Below are positions 24,092 to 34,353 of a stretch of DNA of 49,058 nucleotides, in pieces; position 1 is the stretch's first letter; each line of letters starts with the position of its first letter. The notes under the pieces are model-generated. The model had not been told where the DNA came from. It ran no database searches and saw only the letters and a program-made list of their open reading frames with translations. This DNA comes from Chloroflexota bacterium (GTDB lineage Bacteria; Chloroflexota; Anaerolineae; UBA4142; SHND01). The translations under genes were made by a program, and so were the position numbers. Where the stretch lies: NCBI GenBank assembly GCA_029778615.1, contig JAKOPZ010000079.1:1-49058 (forward strand). The letters run 5' to 3'.

Positions 24092-25957
24092 ATGCAACAC
24101 ACCATTCGCCTCACGATGGCGCAAGCCATCCTGCGCTTTCTCAAAAACCAATACACCGAACGCGACGGCGTCGAACAAAAATTTTTCGGCGGCATCTGGG
24201 GCATTTTCGGTCACGGCAACATCGCGGGCATCGGCGAAGCGCTCCAAGAGAATCCCGATTTTCGTTATTACCTCGTTCACAACGAACAGAACGCGGTGCA
24301 TGTCGCCGCCGCGTACGCGAAAATGTCCAATCGGCTGCGCGCGTTTGTTTGCACCAGTTCCATCGGTCCCGGCGCGACGAATATGCTTACCGGCGCGGCA
24401 GCGGCGACGATAAACCATTTGCCCGTACTGCTTTTGCCCGGCGATATTTTTGCGCGGCGAAATGTTGCGCCCGTTTTACAACAATTGGAATCGCCGCTGT
24501 CCCAAGATATTTCGGTCAACGATTGTTTCAAGCCCGTATCGCGATATTGGGACCGCATCAATCGCGCCGACCAAATCATTACCGCGCTGCCCGAAGCGAT
24601 GCGCGTGTTGACTTCGCCCGCCGATACGGGCGCGGTCACGCTCGCGCTGCCGCAGGACGCGCAAACGGAAGCGTATGACTATCCCGCCGCGTTGTTTGAA
24701 AAACGCGTGTGGCACATTCCGCGCGCGCGTCCTGACGCGGCGGCCTTGCAGCGCGCGGCGGAATGGATTCGCGCGAGCCGCGCGCCGCTCCTCGTCGCGG
24801 GCGGCGGCGTGAAATACAGCGACGCGACGGACGTACTCAAAACATTCGTCGAACGCACAGGCATTCCCGTCGGCGAAACGCACGCGGGCAAAGGCGCGCT
24901 CGCGTACAATCATCCGTTATCGCTCGGCGCCATCGGCGTGACGGGAACGCGCGCGGCGAATCTCATGGCGCGCGAAGCGGACTTGGTCATCGGCATCGGC
25001 ACGCGCTATTCCGATTTCACCACCGCGTCCAAAACCGCGTTTCAAAATCCCGCTGTGAAATTTATCAACATCAATGTCGCGGAATTCGACGCGTACAAAC
25101 ATTCCGCGCTCGCGCTCGTCGGCGATGCGCGCGAGACGTTGGAAGAATTGGGACTGGAGATTGGAGACTGGAAAACGGATGCGGAATATCGCGCGCGCGC
25201 GGAGCAATTGAACAAGGAATGGGATGCCGAAGTGAGTCGGCTTTATGGCATCGAACACGGTCCGCCGATTTCGCAAGGCGAAGTGATTGGCGCGATTAAT
25301 TCCGTCGCGGGCGAACGCGATGTGGTGCTCAACGCGGCGGGGAGCGCGCCCGGCGATTTGCACAAACTCTATCGCAGCCGCGACCCGCGCAGCTATCACA
25401 TGGAGTACGGTTATTCGACGATGGGTTATGAAATTCCCGGCGGCATGGGCACCAAGCTGGCAGACCCCACGCGCGAAGTGTTTGTGATTGTGGGCGACGG
25501 CTCGTACTTGATGATGCCGCAAGAAATTGTGACCGCCGTGCGCGAGGGTATCAAACTCAATATCATCATCATTAACAATCACGGCTTTCAAAGCATCGGC
25601 GGTTTGTCGCAGAGCATCGGCGGCGATGGTTTTGGCACGCATTACAGATATCGCGATGAAACGACGGGACAGCTTTCGGGCGAACTCTTGCCGCTTGATT
25701 TTGCCGCGAATGCGCGTTCGCTCGGCGCGCACGTGATTGAAGCAAAAGATTTGCCGTCGCTTCAAGCCGCGTTGGAAGAATCCAAACGCGCGACCAAGAC
25801 CACCGTCGTCGTCGTCGAGACCGACCGCGAAGAACGCGTGCCGGGGTACGAATCGTGGTGGGATGTGCCGCTCGCGCAAGTGGCAGAAATTAAAGCGGTG
25901 CAGGACGCCGCGCGCGAATATCAAGAAGCGAAACAAAAAGAAAAATATTTCTTATGA
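24092..25957 (+). CDS. iolD: 3D-trihydroxycyclohexane-1,2-dione hydrolase (IolD)
   Basis: This thiamine-diphosphate enzyme opens the inositol ring (cleavage of 3D-(3,5/4)-trihydroxycyclohexane-1,2-dione). The 621-residue sequence has the typical IolD start ([27 protein letters not shown]), the catalytic Glu region [17 protein letters not shown] and the ThDP/Mg motif starting [12 protein letters not shown] near residue 467 and ending NNHGFQ. A short EIGDWKTD stretch is encoded by in-frame heptamers at 25151-25171. The stop overlaps the next start (ATGA). Confidence 0.94.
   Translation: MQHTIRLTMAQAILRFLKNQYTERDGVEQKFFGGIWGIFGHGNIAGIGEALQENPDFRYYLVHNEQNAVHVAAAYAKMSNRLRAFVCTSSIGPGATNMLTGAAAATINHLPVLLLPGDIFARRNVAPVLQQLESPLSQDISVNDCFKPVSRYWDRINRADQIITALPEAMRVLTSPADTGAVTLALPQDAQTEAYDYPAALFEKRVWHIPRARPDAAALQRAAEWIRASRAPLLVAGGGVKYSDATDVLKTFVERTGIPVGETHAGKGALAYNHPLSLGAIGVTGTRAANLMAREADLVIGIGTRYSDFTTASKTAFQNPAVKFININVAEFDAYKHSALALVGDARETLEELGLEIGDWKTDAEYRARAEQLNKEWDAEVSRLYGIEHGPPISQGEVIGAINSVAGERDVVLNAAGSAPGDLHKLYRSRDPRSYHMEYGYSTMGYEIPGGMGTKLADPTREVFVIVGDGSYLMMPQEIVTAVREGIKLNIIIINNHGFQSIGGLSQSIGGDGFGTHYRYRDETTGQLSGELLPLDFAANARSLGAHVIEAKDLPSLQAALEESKRATKTTVVVVETDREERVPGYESWWDVPLAQVAEIKAVQDAAREYQEAKQKEKYFL
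25151..25171. repeat. In-frame heptanucleotide copies inside iolD
   Basis: Three heptamers, GGACTGG, AGATTGG and AGACTGG, match the hypF array at 11786-11834. They encode GLEIGDW between two conserved parts of IolD. Confidence 0.75.
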
Positions 25958-26850
25958 TTCAAATCGCAAATGCGCCGTGTTCGTGGGGCGTGATTGAAAA
26001 TATCGAGGGCGAGCGCATTACATACAAACAGGTGCTCGACGAAATGCACGCGACGGGTTACGTCGGCACCGAGCTCGGCGATTGGGGTTTCATGCCAACG
26101 GACCCCGCGCCGCTGCGCGCGGAATTGGACGCGCACAATTTGAAACTGCTCGGCTCGTGGGTGAATGTGTATTTGCATGACGCAGCGCGTCATGACGAGA
26201 GCATCGCCGATTGTGTCCGCACCGCGAAATTGCTGGCAGCGGTCGGCGGCGAAAACGCGTTCGTCATTTTGGGCAACGACCCGTACATGGACCCCATGCG
26301 TACAAAATACGCGGGACGCATTACGCCCGCGCAAGGCATGAACGACGCGCAGTGGGAAATTTTTGCAAATGGCGCCGAGCGCGTGGCGCGAGCCGTGCGA
26401 GATGAAACGGGACTGCGAACGATTTTTCATCATCACGTCGGCACATGGGTTGAAACGCCGCAAGAAACCGCGCGTCTTTTAGAAATGACCGACCCGAAAT
26501 TACTGGGACTCGTTTTCGATACGGGGCATTGGACGTTCGGCGGCGGCGACGCGGTGGAGGGATTGAAAAAACACGCCGACCGCATTTGGCATGTGCATTT
26601 CAAAGATTGCAGTCAACGCGTCGCGCAACAATCGCGCGCGGAAGGGTGGGATGGTCCAACCTCGCTCGGACACGGCATCTTTTCCGAACTCGGCAAAGGC
26701 GATGTGGATTTTCCCGCCGTGTTGAAACAGCTCGCCGCGATGGGTTATGCTGATTGGATTGTGGTGGAGCAAGATGTTTTGCCGGGCATGGGCACGCCGC
26801 GCGCGAGCGCGCAACGCAACCGCGATTATCTCAAGAGGATTGGTGTATGA
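25954..26850 (+). CDS. iolE: Inosose dehydratase-like TIM-barrel protein (IolE)
   Basis: This 298-residue member of the xylose-isomerase-like TIM-barrel superfamily is best read as IolE, which dehydrates 2-keto-myo-inositol. [10 protein letters not shown] opens the protein, and [36 protein letters not shown] and VVEQDV carry the expected metal-binding acidic and His residues. It overlaps iolD by four bases and iolB by four bases. IolH or a related epimerase is the alternative, but its place between iolD and iolB favours IolE. Confidence 0.82.
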   Translation: MIQIANAPCSWGVIENIEGERITYKQVLDEMHATGYVGTELGDWGFMPTDPAPLRAELDAHNLKLLGSWVNVYLHDAARHDESIADCVRTAKLLAAVGGENAFVILGNDPYMDPMRTKYAGRITPAQGMNDAQWEIFANGAERVARAVRDETGLRTIFHHHVGTWVETPQETARLLEMTDPKLLGLVFDTGHWTFGGGDAVEGLKKHADRIWHVHFKDCSQRVAQQSRAEGWDGPTSLGHGIFSELGKGDVDFPAVLKQLAAMGYADWIVVEQDVLPGMGTPRASAQRNRDYLKRIGV

Positions 26851-27683
26851 ATCATCATCTCAAATCCGATTTCCATGCGCGTGTTCAACTGGAGGTAACG
26901 CCGGAGCGTGCGGGTTGGCGCTACTTGCGTTTTCAAATCCTCGCGCTCGACGCGGGGCAAGCGCTCACGCACGAAACGCGCGACAACGAAGTGGCATTGA
27001 CCGTGCTTGCGGGCAGGGCAAACGTGCGCGTCGCGGACGAATCCTTTGCTGTTTCACGCAAGGGGATTTTTCAAGAACTCGCATCCGTGTTGTATGTGCC
27101 GCCGCATCGAACAATCACCATCACGGCGACGACGCGTTTTGAATGCGCCATCGGCGGCGCGCCCGCGCAAGGCAAATATCCCGCGCGCCTTTTTGGTTCG
27201 GACGAAATGAAACAAGAACTGCGCGGCGGCGGCGCGGCACAGCGGCAGGTGAATCATTTGCTGGCGTATCCGCTGCCCGCCGAACGTTTGATTTTGTACG
27301 ACGCCTATTTGCCCGGCGGCATGTGGGGCGGCATTCCGCCGCATTGTCACGACGGGTACATGGACTCGCCGTATCTGGAAGAAACGTACTATTATCGCAT
27401 TACGCCAAATGACGGTTTTGCCTTTCATCGCAACTATCGCTGTGACACTGATTTCGACGAAGTGTTCACCGTGCGCGATGGCGACCTCGTTCTCGTGACG
27501 CAGGGTTTTCATCCCGTTGCCGCTGCGCCGGGCTCGAACGTTTATTTCTTGAATTATCTCGCGGGCGATTTGGTGGACGATGCGCGCAAGACGCCGCCGT
27601 ACGACGACCCCGCGTATGCGTGGCTAAAACAAAATTGGGGCGGCAACGCGTTCGCGCTGCCCATGTTTGAGAATGGCGAATGA
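26847..27683 (+). CDS. iolB: 5-deoxy-glucuronate isomerase (IolB)
   Basis: This 278-residue bicupin protein isomerises 5-deoxy-D-glucuronate to 5-dehydro-2-deoxy-D-gluconate. [21 protein letters not shown] is the characteristic metal-binding stretch, and [19 protein letters not shown] closes the second cupin. ATG 26847 overlaps the iolE stop (ATGA). The following iolG starts inside its last codons. The product would need the kinase IolC, which is not encoded here. Confidence 0.93.
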   Translation: MNHHLKSDFHARVQLEVTPERAGWRYLRFQILALDAGQALTHETRDNEVALTVLAGRANVRVADESFAVSRKGIFQELASVLYVPPHRTITITATTRFECAIGGAPAQGKYPARLFGSDEMKQELRGGGAAQRQVNHLLAYPLPAERLILYDAYLPGGMWGGIPPHCHDGYMDSPYLEETYYYRITPNDGFAFHRNYRCDTDFDEVFTVRDGDLVLVTQGFHPVAAAPGSNVYFLNYLAGDLVDDARKTPPYDDPAYAWLKQNWGGNAFALPMFENGE

Positions 27684-28705
27684 ATGCGCGATTGCAAATT
27701 GGCTTGATTGGCGCGGGACGCATCGGCAAAATTCACGCGGAAAATGTTGCCACGCGCGTGCGCGGCGCGCAGCTCGCGGCGATTGCGGATGTAAATCGCG
27801 CGGCGGCGGAAGAGGTTGCGAATGAATGGAACATTCCGAATGTGACGGATGACGCGCGCGCATTGCTCGATGACAAAACGATTGATGCAGTCGTCATCGC
27901 CTCGGCAACGGACACGCACGTGCCGTTGATTGAACAAGCCGCGGCGGCGGGCAAACACATTTTTTGCGAAAAACCGATTTCGAATGAGCTGGCGAAAATT
28001 GACCGCGCGTTGGATGCGGTAAAACGCGCGGGCGTGAAATTGCAAATCGGCTTTAATCGGCGTTTTGACCCGAATTTTTTAAAAGCGCAGAAACTCGTCG
28101 CGGAAGGACGCATCGGCACGCCGCATCTCTTGCACATTATCAGCCGCGACCCGTCGCCGCCGCCGCTCGAATATATTCGCGTGTCGGGCGGAATTTTTCT
28201 TGACATGACGATTCACGATTTCGACATGGCGCGTTATCTCATCGGCGAAGTGAGCGAAGTGTACGCGACGGGCGATGTGCGGATTGACCCCGCAATCGGA
28301 ACGGCGGGCGATATTGATTTGGCGGTGACGGTGCTGCGTTTTGAGAACGGTGTGATTGGGACGATTGATAACAGTCGCGGCACGAGCTATGGCTATGACC
28401 AACGCATCGAAGTATTTGGCTCGCACGGCGCGCTGACCATTTCCAACGAAGCGCCGGACGCGGCGGTGATTAGCGACACGAATGGCATCCACGCGTCGCT
28501 GCCGTATTACTTTTTTCTGGAACGGTACACGGCCGCGTATCTGGAAGAAATGCGCGCGTTTGTCGAAGCGGTGCGCCAAGACCGTCCGTCGCCGGTGACG
28601 GGACGCGATGGACGAGTTCCGGTGGTCATTGCGCTCGCCGCGAAAAAATCGCTTGACGAACATCGCCCCGTGCGCTTGTCGGAAATCGAAATGCAAAACG
28701 CGTGA
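27680..28705 (+). CDS. iolG: Inositol 2-dehydrogenase (IolG, Gfo/Idh/MocA family)
   Basis: This 341-residue NAD-dependent enzyme oxidises myo-inositol to 2-keto-myo-inositol. The Rossmann motif GLIGAGRIGKIHAEN is at 8-22, and the catalytic EKPIS lysine is at about K98. GGIFLDMTIHDFDMARYL carries the D..H pair of the family. Coupled by overlap to iolB and to the next gene. A second, more distant family member lies downstream at 30150. Confidence 0.92.
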   Translation: MNARLQIGLIGAGRIGKIHAENVATRVRGAQLAAIADVNRAAAEEVANEWNIPNVTDDARALLDDKTIDAVVIASATDTHVPLIEQAAAAGKHIFCEKPISNELAKIDRALDAVKRAGVKLQIGFNRRFDPNFLKAQKLVAEGRIGTPHLLHIISRDPSPPPLEYIRVSGGIFLDMTIHDFDMARYLIGEVSEVYATGDVRIDPAIGTAGDIDLAVTVLRFENGVIGTIDNSRGTSYGYDQRIEVFGSHGALTISNEAPDAAVISDTNGIHASLPYYFFLERYTAAYLEEMRAFVEAVRQDRPSPVTGRDGRVPVVIALAAKKSLDEHRPVRLSEIEMQNA

Positions 28706-30153
28706 TGCTGAAAAACGAAATTGTTTTCAAAGGCGAATTTGTTCCCGCACAAGAAAAAAGTTACGTGCATTTGCCGTTCGACGTTCCACCGCACACAACG
28801 CGCATCGAGGTCGAATACAGTTACAGTCAGCAAATTGATTCCGACCCTTTGCTGCGCGGCGGCAATACGATTGATTTGGGACTTTTCGACGAACGCGGGA
28901 TTGATTTTTTGAACGCAGGATTTCGCGGGTGGAGCGGCAGCGAACGATTGAACATTTTCATCGGCGAGACAGAAGCGACGCCCGGATATTTGGCGGGGGC
29001 GATTCACGCGGGACAGTGGCACGTGCTGCTGGGTCTTTACAAAATTGCGCGAGAGGGCTGCACATATCGCGTCACCGTTACGCTGACGACGCAAAACGAA
29101 AACGCCGCACGCACACATGACGCGATTCGCAAAAACGATTTGCCGTCGTCGCCCATTGCACAGCGTCACGGCAAATGGCTGCGCGGCGAAATGCACTGTC
29201 ACACGCTTCACAGCGACGGCGACAGTACGGTAGAAAATCTGGTGAACATGGCGCGCGCACGCGGACTCGATTTCTTGGCAATCACCGACCACAATTCCGT
29301 CAGCCATCAATGCGTGTTGGAAACGCTTTCCGACCCCGGACTGATTCTGATTCGCGGCGTCGAAGTCACGACGTTCAAGGGACATTGGAACGCGTGGGGC
29401 ATTCCGGATTGGATTGATTTTCGCGCGACGCGTCCCGAACAGATGCGCGCGGCGATTCAATTTGCCAATGCGCGCGGCGCGCTGACATCGTGCAATCACC
29501 CGAAACCGTTCGGACCGATGTGGGAGTACGCGGAGGTTGAGGACTATCACTGCATCGAAGTCTGGAACGGTCCTTGGCAGGCGCGGAATGAGGACTCGCT
29601 CGCGTTTTGGACAGAACGCCTCGCGCAGGGCAAACGCTTCGTCGCCGTCGGCGGGAGCGATTGGCATCATTTCCAAGAATTGGACGCGGCTCCGCCGCGC
29701 GCGCCCGGTACGCCCACGATGTGGGTTTACGTTGACGAAACGCCGAGCGCGGACACGATTTTGGATGCGATTCGTCGCGGACACGTTGCGCTTGCGGATG
29801 AACCGAACGGCGCGTTGTTGGAGCTGGCAGTTTGTCCGCTGATTCAAGAAACGGACGGCGCGCTGTATGATCTGTGCGTCGAACCGGAGCGGGCGGCGCG
29901 CGGCGGTGATGCTCTCGAACGCGCGCCCGAATCGCTCGTCCAAGTCCGCTGCCGGCGCGGCGCAGGCAACATCTTGCAAGTTTTCGACGACGCGCGCGAG
30001 TGGCTGCGGCAGGAAATTTCTCAAGACGACCAAACCATTACGTTCGCGGTACAAACCGCGCACAGCCTGTACTTGCGCGCGGAATTGCGCGATGGGCAAG
30101 GGGAAATGCAAGCGCTCACCAATCCAATTTATTTTTACGAGGCAGTTTCATGA
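28705..30153 (+). CDS. PHP-domain metallohydrolase (CehA/McbA type)
   Basis: This 482-residue protein has a beta-sandwich-like N-terminal part (about 1-150) and a PHP phosphoesterase domain. Metal-binding motifs are MHCHTLHSDG, TDHNSVS, the Glu in GVEVTTF, the His of CNHPKP and GGSDWHH. PHP enzymes hydrolyse phosphomonoesters or cyclic phosphodiesters. It sits between inositol genes and overlaps both neighbours, so its substrate is probably an inositol-derived phosphate. ATG 28705 uses the TGATG overlap. A related protein is encoded at 38095. Confidence 0.88.
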   Translation: MLKNEIVFKGEFVPAQEKSYVHLPFDVPPHTTRIEVEYSYSQQIDSDPLLRGGNTIDLGLFDERGIDFLNAGFRGWSGSERLNIFIGETEATPGYLAGAIHAGQWHVLLGLYKIAREGCTYRVTVTLTTQNENAARTHDAIRKNDLPSSPIAQRHGKWLRGEMHCHTLHSDGDSTVENLVNMARARGLDFLAITDHNSVSHQCVLETLSDPGLILIRGVEVTTFKGHWNAWGIPDWIDFRATRPEQMRAAIQFANARGALTSCNHPKPFGPMWEYAEVEDYHCIEVWNGPWQARNEDSLAFWTERLAQGKRFVAVGGSDWHHFQELDAAPPRAPGTPTMWVYVDETPSADTILDAIRRGHVALADEPNGALLELAVCPLIQETDGALYDLCVEPERAARGGDALERAPESLVQVRCRRGAGNILQVFDDAREWLRQEISQDDQTITFAVQTAHSLYLRAELRDGQGEMQALTNPIYFYEAVS

Positions 30154-31277
30154 TTGCATCGAACCGTTTGCGCGTGGGTGTCATCGGCTGCGGCGGCATC
30201 GCGCAGATGATGCACTTGCCGCATCTGGAAAAATTATCCGACCAATTTCAAATTGCCGCGTTAAGCGATATTTCGCCGGGCGTGCTGCAGCGAATGGGCG
30301 CGCGCTATCAAGTCCCCGCGAATCGGCTTTTTGCGCGCTATCAAGATTTGGCGGCGCAAGACCTCGACGCGGTGCTGATTCTCACGGGCGGCAATCATCA
30401 CGCGCAAATTTTGTCCGCACTCGACGCGGGCAAACATGTTTTCGTCGAAAAGCCGATGTGCTTTAGCGTGCGCGAAGCGGATGAGGAAATTGAACGCGCG
30501 CGCAAAATGAATCGCAAGATTTTTGTCGGTTACATGAAGCGGTTTGACCCCGGGTATCGGTACGCGCAGAAATTGATTCGCGATTTGCAAGGCGTTCGGT
30601 ATGTGCAAATCAACACGCTGCATCCCGCCGAAGAAGGATACATCGGGCATCATCGCGTGGTGCGTTTTAATGATGTGCCAAGCGATGTTTTGAATCCCTT
30701 AATTCAAGCGGACGACGCAAGCGCGGTTCACGCCGTCGGGAATGTTTCGCCGATTCTGCGCGAGACGTACACGAATGTTTTGCTCGGCAGTATGGTGCAT
30801 GATGTGAACGCGCTGCGCGGCTTGTTGGGCGAACCCGCACGCGTTTCGTTCACGCAGCTGTGGCCCCCCGACGAACGCGATGTGTGCATCACCACCGCGC
30901 TCGAATATCCGAACAATGCGCGCGTCATTTTTACGTGGGCGTATCTCGCGGAGCTGCGCGATTACTTTGAAGAAATCGCGGTCATGTCGTCGGCGCATCG
31001 GATTCGCATTCAATTCCCGTCGCCATTCCTCCGCAATTTTCCCACGCCGGTCGTGGTGCAGGGGATGGAGGACGGCGCGGAATTTACCAAGCGCGTTGTC
31101 GTTTCGTACGAGGAAGCATTCCAAGAAGAATTGCTCGCCTTTCACGCGTGCGTTGTGAATGACACGCCTTCGCCTTCCGACGGCGAAAGCGCGCGCAATG
31201 ACATTCTCGTTTTGCAAAAAATTTTTGCCAAACTCAATCCCGAAGGATTGGGCGGCGAGGCGGCAAAATACGTATGA
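30150..31277 (+). CDS. Gfo/Idh/MocA family oxidoreductase
   Basis: This 375-residue NAD(P)-dependent oxidoreductase has the Rossmann start GVIGCGGIAQMMHLP and the VEKPM catalytic lysine motif. It is distinct from iolG in length and central region (GEPARVSFTQLW). By context it may act on a different inositol isomer, such as scyllo-inositol, or on a sugar released by the PHP enzyme. It overlaps the PHP gene (ATGA) and the next epimerase gene. The substrate is not identifiable by sequence alone. Confidence 0.87.
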   Translation: MIASNRLRVGVIGCGGIAQMMHLPHLEKLSDQFQIAALSDISPGVLQRMGARYQVPANRLFARYQDLAAQDLDAVLILTGGNHHAQILSALDAGKHVFVEKPMCFSVREADEEIERARKMNRKIFVGYMKRFDPGYRYAQKLIRDLQGVRYVQINTLHPAEEGYIGHHRVVRFNDVPSDVLNPLIQADDASAVHAVGNVSPILRETYTNVLLGSMVHDVNALRGLLGEPARVSFTQLWPPDERDVCITTALEYPNNARVIFTWAYLAELRDYFEEIAVMSSAHRIRIQFPSPFLRNFPTPVVVQGMEDGAEFTKRVVVSYEEAFQEELLAFHACVVNDTPSPSDGESARNDILVLQKIFAKLNPEGLGGEAAKYV

Positions 31278-32101
31278 CACGAATTTCTGTGAATGGTTCC
31301 AGCTTTGTCGCGATGCAGTGCGGACACGGACCCAACGCGGATTGGGATGAATGTGTTGCGGCAGTGAACGCGTATTATCGTCCCGCCGAAAGGTTTGCCG
31401 AACGCTTTGAACAACATTTGCGCGACGTGCAAGCACTGGGATTCGACGCGCTCGATATTTGGACGGCGGGGCAATTGAATTGGCGTTGGGCGACGGAGGA
31501 ACAGATTGCGACGGCGCGCGCGTTATTGGACAAACACAACATCATCGTCACGAGTCTCGGAAATGATTTCGGCGACACGCGCGATGAATTTATTGCCGCG
31601 TGCAAATTAGCAGTTGGCGTCGGGACAAAACTTTTGAGCGGCGGATGTCCCGTGTTCAAAACCGAACGCGCGTTTGTAATCGAGCAGTTGGAAAAATACG
31701 ACCTGTATCTCGGTCTCGAAAATCATCCCGAAAAATCCGCGCAAGCGATGCTTGACCAAATCGGCGATGGTGGAAATGGCAGAGTTGGAACGACGATTGA
31801 CACGGGTTGGTATGCGACGCAAGCGGGCGATGTGGTGCGCGTAATCGAACAATTACGCGGACATATTTTTCACATTCACTTGAAAGATGTGCTCGCGAAT
31901 GAAGCGGACAAGAACGTGGGCTTTGGGCAAGGCATCGTGCCGATGCAGGAATGCGTGCGCGCATTACAGCAGATGGCGTACACGGGCGATTACAGCGTCG
32001 AGATTCATTCACTCGACCACGACCCAACGGCGGAATTGGAAGAAGCGGGACGAATGGTGCGCGCGTGGTTGGGAATGCCGAAAACAGTCGCGCCGCTTTG
32101 A
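31274..32101 (+). CDS. Sugar phosphate isomerase/epimerase (xylose-isomerase-like TIM barrel)
   Basis: This 275-residue TIM-barrel protein of the AP-endonuclease-2/xylose-isomerase-like group has metal-binding features LGLENHPEKS, IDTGWYATQAGD and FHIHLKD. It is a distant relative of iolE in this operon. In similar clusters such proteins isomerise inosose or keto-sugars (IolI type). It overlaps the oxidoreductase by four bases and is the last + strand gene before a convergent GDPD gene six bases away. Confidence 0.82.
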   Translation: MTRISVNGSSFVAMQCGHGPNADWDECVAAVNAYYRPAERFAERFEQHLRDVQALGFDALDIWTAGQLNWRWATEEQIATARALLDKHNIIVTSLGNDFGDTRDEFIAACKLAVGVGTKLLSGGCPVFKTERAFVIEQLEKYDLYLGLENHPEKSAQAMLDQIGDGGNGRVGTTIDTGWYATQAGDVVRVIEQLRGHIFHIHLKDVLANEADKNVGFGQGIVPMQECVRALQQMAYTGDYSVEIHSLDHDPTAELEEAGRMVRAWLGMPKTVAPL

Positions 32102-32107
32102 TTTTTT

Positions 32108-32821
32108 CTAGACCAATTTGTCCGGCGTATTCGTGCAAATCGCGTCCACGTCGAGCGTTCGCAAGATGGCAAGCTCCTCGTCGCGTTCTTCGTGCCACAG
32201 CACGATGCCGAGCTTCGCTTGACGCAGCGCAAAGAGGAGATCGTTCGTTAGAAGTTGATGCGGCTGGGGGGCGCGACGTTCCCAACACAGATGAATGTAA
32301 TCGGCGCGCGCATCGCGTGCCATCGCGACGAGTTCGTCGGCGGAGTACACGGGACCGACGAGAAGCGAAACACTGATTTCGGGCGCGAGCTCTTTGGTTT
32401 CCCGCACGAGGTTCGCTTGAAACGAACCGACGATGACTTGGACATTGGACGTGAATTGATTGGCGCGCAAAAGCGAGAGGGTGGGACGCGGCGTTTCGGG
32501 CGCTTTGAGTTCAATATAGAGACCATTCTTGCCGCGCACGAGGTCAAGCACTTGTTGCAATGGGGGAATGCGTTCGCCTTTGCCCGCGTCGAGCTGCTGC
32601 AATTCGGCAAGCGTGAGGTCGCGGACGAGACCATGCCCGTTGGTCGTTTCGTCCACGCTGGAGTTGTGCATGACGACGAGCGCGCCATCCTTGCTGAGCT
32701 GCAAATCCAATTCGCTCATGTCCGCGCCGAGTTCGATGGCGCGTTGAAAGGCGCGGAGAGTGTTTTCGGGTTCGTACGCGGACGCGCCGCGATGGGCGAC
32801 GATGCGATACTTGCGACTCAT
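32108..32821 (-). CDS. Glycerophosphodiester phosphodiesterase (GDPD)
   Basis: This 237-residue enzyme hydrolyses glycerophosphodiesters to glycerol-3-phosphate and an alcohol. All active-site features are present: AHRGASAYEPENT near the start, ELDLQLSKDG, VVMHN and IELKAPE. There is no signal peptide, so it is cytoplasmic. The start at 32821 begins right at the domain; an in-frame extension upstream has no family character. It converges on the inositol operon and is divergent from the ABC importer genes. With those neighbours, glycerophosphoinositol is an attractive substrate (inference). Confidence 0.93.
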   Translation of the reverse strand: MSRKYRIVAHRGASAYEPENTLRAFQRAIELGADMSELDLQLSKDGALVVMHNSSVDETTNGHGLVRDLTLAELQQLDAGKGERIPPLQQVLDLVRGKNGLYIELKAPETPRPTLSLLRANQFTSNVQVIVGSFQANLVRETKELAPEISVSLLVGPVYSADELVAMARDARADYIHLCWERRAPQPHQLLTNDLLFALRQAKLGIVLWHEERDEELAILRTLDVDAICTNTPDKLV

Positions 32822-33119
32822 GCGAGATGGAATTCCTTTCACTGTGCATTTTGCTTTGGGATTGTGTCCTGAAATTTTACCATCTGTTGCACCGCGCGGG
32901 CAGGCAAATGCGATGCGCGAACAAATCCGGCGACACTGCTTTGGCAAATGTTTTGGGGGCTACACACTTGAATCAAGCGGGCAAGCATCCGCAGCGCGTG
33001 AGCGAGCGCTCGCGCGAACGAGTTCGATTTACAGTCCGGGGTGATGACGCAACACTTGCTTGATTGCGGAAATGGCGGATGCTATAATTGCGCCCATCAT
33101 CTCAAGGAGGAGAAGAGAT
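32822..33119. other. Divergent intergenic region, GDPD and ABC importer
   Basis: No gene is visible. It holds the SBP promoter (33060-33088) and a 12-bp palindrome GCGAGCGCTCGC at 33002-33013 that could be an operator for either direction. No clear promoter for the minus-strand GDPD gene was found by eye. Confidence 0.5.
33060..33088 (+). promoter_or_regulatory. Promoter of the ABC importer operon
   Basis: TTGATT (33060-33065) and a perfect TATAAT (33083-33088) are 17 bases apart. A strong AAGGAGG at 33104-33110 follows. Confidence 0.85.
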
Positions 33120-34346
33120 ATGCCTTACCGCAAGTTTTTTGCAGTAACGCTTTTGGTCGGAATCCTCATTGGCGCGTTGATTGCTTGTTCCTCACCCAGC
33201 GCGCCTCCGGCGACGAGTGCGCCTGCGGCAACGAGCGCCCCCGCTGCAACGAACGCGCCGCCACCCTCTGGCGGCAAGTCCGTGGTCAACTTTTACACGG
33301 ACGGTGATACGAACATCAGCGACTGGATAGCAAACAAAGTTAAACCCGCGTTTGAAAAAGCGTATCCGCAGTACGAGCTCAAAGTGACGACTGTGCGCGG
33401 CGTTGGAAACGGCGTCGCCGATATTGCGGCACGCGCGCAGGCGGCAATGCAAACCGGCGCGGACCCTCAAGCCGAGGTATTCGATTGGGACCCGCGCGGA
33501 CGCCCCGAGTATATTCAGGCAGGTGTGTTTGAAAAGTTGAGCCCTGCCAACGTGCCCAACGCCAAGAACGTGCCCGAAGCGTACTATTTGTCCGAGTATG
33601 GAATGCCGTATCGCGGCTCGCAAGTTTTGCTCGCCTACGACAGCTCCAAAATTCCGGACAATGAAGTGCCCAAGACCTTCGCCGACCTCGTGACGTGGGT
33701 AAAAGCACATCCGGGGCAATTCGTCTACTGCCGTCCGGACAAAGGCGGTAGCGGCGGCAACTTTGTTGTGCGCGCGTTGTACGAAGTGACCGGCAAAGAC
33801 CCCAAGATTTTCCAATCTGCCGACCCCGACCCCAAGATTCTGGCAGAGTTCCCGAAAGCGTGGGAATTGCTCCGCAGTATGCACGACAGCATCTACCAGA
33901 ATGGCTCTTATCCTGCGGGCAACAATCCGGTGCTGGAACTCCTTGCGAATGGTTCGGTGAGCATGGCGACCGTTTGGTCGGACCAATCGCGTCAAGCGCT
34001 CGACAAGGGCGTGTTGCCCCCAACCATCAAAGTTGTTCAATTCACCGACCTGCCCATGCCCGGCAGCTATGCGCCGCTCTCGGTTGTAGCCGGCGCCAAG
34101 AACAAGCAGGGTGCGCTCGATTTCGTGAACTTTATGCTGTCGGTCGAGGAACAAACCTCTGTGGTCAAAGACATTGGCGGATTCCCGGCGATTGAATGGA
34201 AGTACCTGCCGCAGGACTTGCAGACGCAATTCACCAGCGTCATTACCAACAACGTTCCCTACTGGCCCGGCGGCAAGTGGAGCACCGAACGCGACAAAGG
34301 TTGGTACGAAAACGTCGCGACAAATATCAAGCAAGGTAGTCCGTAG
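33120..34346 (+). CDS. ABC transporter substrate-binding lipoprotein
   Basis: This 408-residue extracellular binding protein has a lipoprotein signal with lipobox LIAC and lipidated C23, then an Ala/Pro/Thr-rich tether to about residue 50, then a binding-protein fold of the PotD/FbpA class (VVNFYTDGDTNISDWI at the start of the domain). AAGGAGG nine bases before ATG 33120 makes it the best ribosome binding site in this region, as expected for an abundant binding protein. A long palindrome after the stop separates it from the permeases. The ligand is unknown; neighbours suggest a phosphodiester, phosphonate or polyol compound. Confidence 0.93.
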   Translation: MPYRKFFAVTLLVGILIGALIACSSPSAPPATSAPAATSAPAATNAPPPSGGKSVVNFYTDGDTNISDWIANKVKPAFEKAYPQYELKVTTVRGVGNGVADIAARAQAAMQTGADPQAEVFDWDPRGRPEYIQAGVFEKLSPANVPNAKNVPEAYYLSEYGMPYRGSQVLLAYDSSKIPDNEVPKTFADLVTWVKAHPGQFVYCRPDKGGSGGNFVVRALYEVTGKDPKIFQSADPDPKILAEFPKAWELLRSMHDSIYQNGSYPAGNNPVLELLANGSVSMATVWSDQSRQALDKGVLPPTIKVVQFTDLPMPGSYAPLSVVAGAKNKQGALDFVNFMLSVEEQTSVVKDIGGFPAIEWKYLPQDLQTQFTSVITNNVPYWPGGKWSTERDKGWYENVATNIKQGSP

Positions 34347-34353
34347 GTTCATT

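Noticed and set aside
32822-32947. N-terminal extension of the minus-strand GDPD
   Set aside because: The residues have no family character and no signal peptide, and the domain begins at the ATG at 32821.
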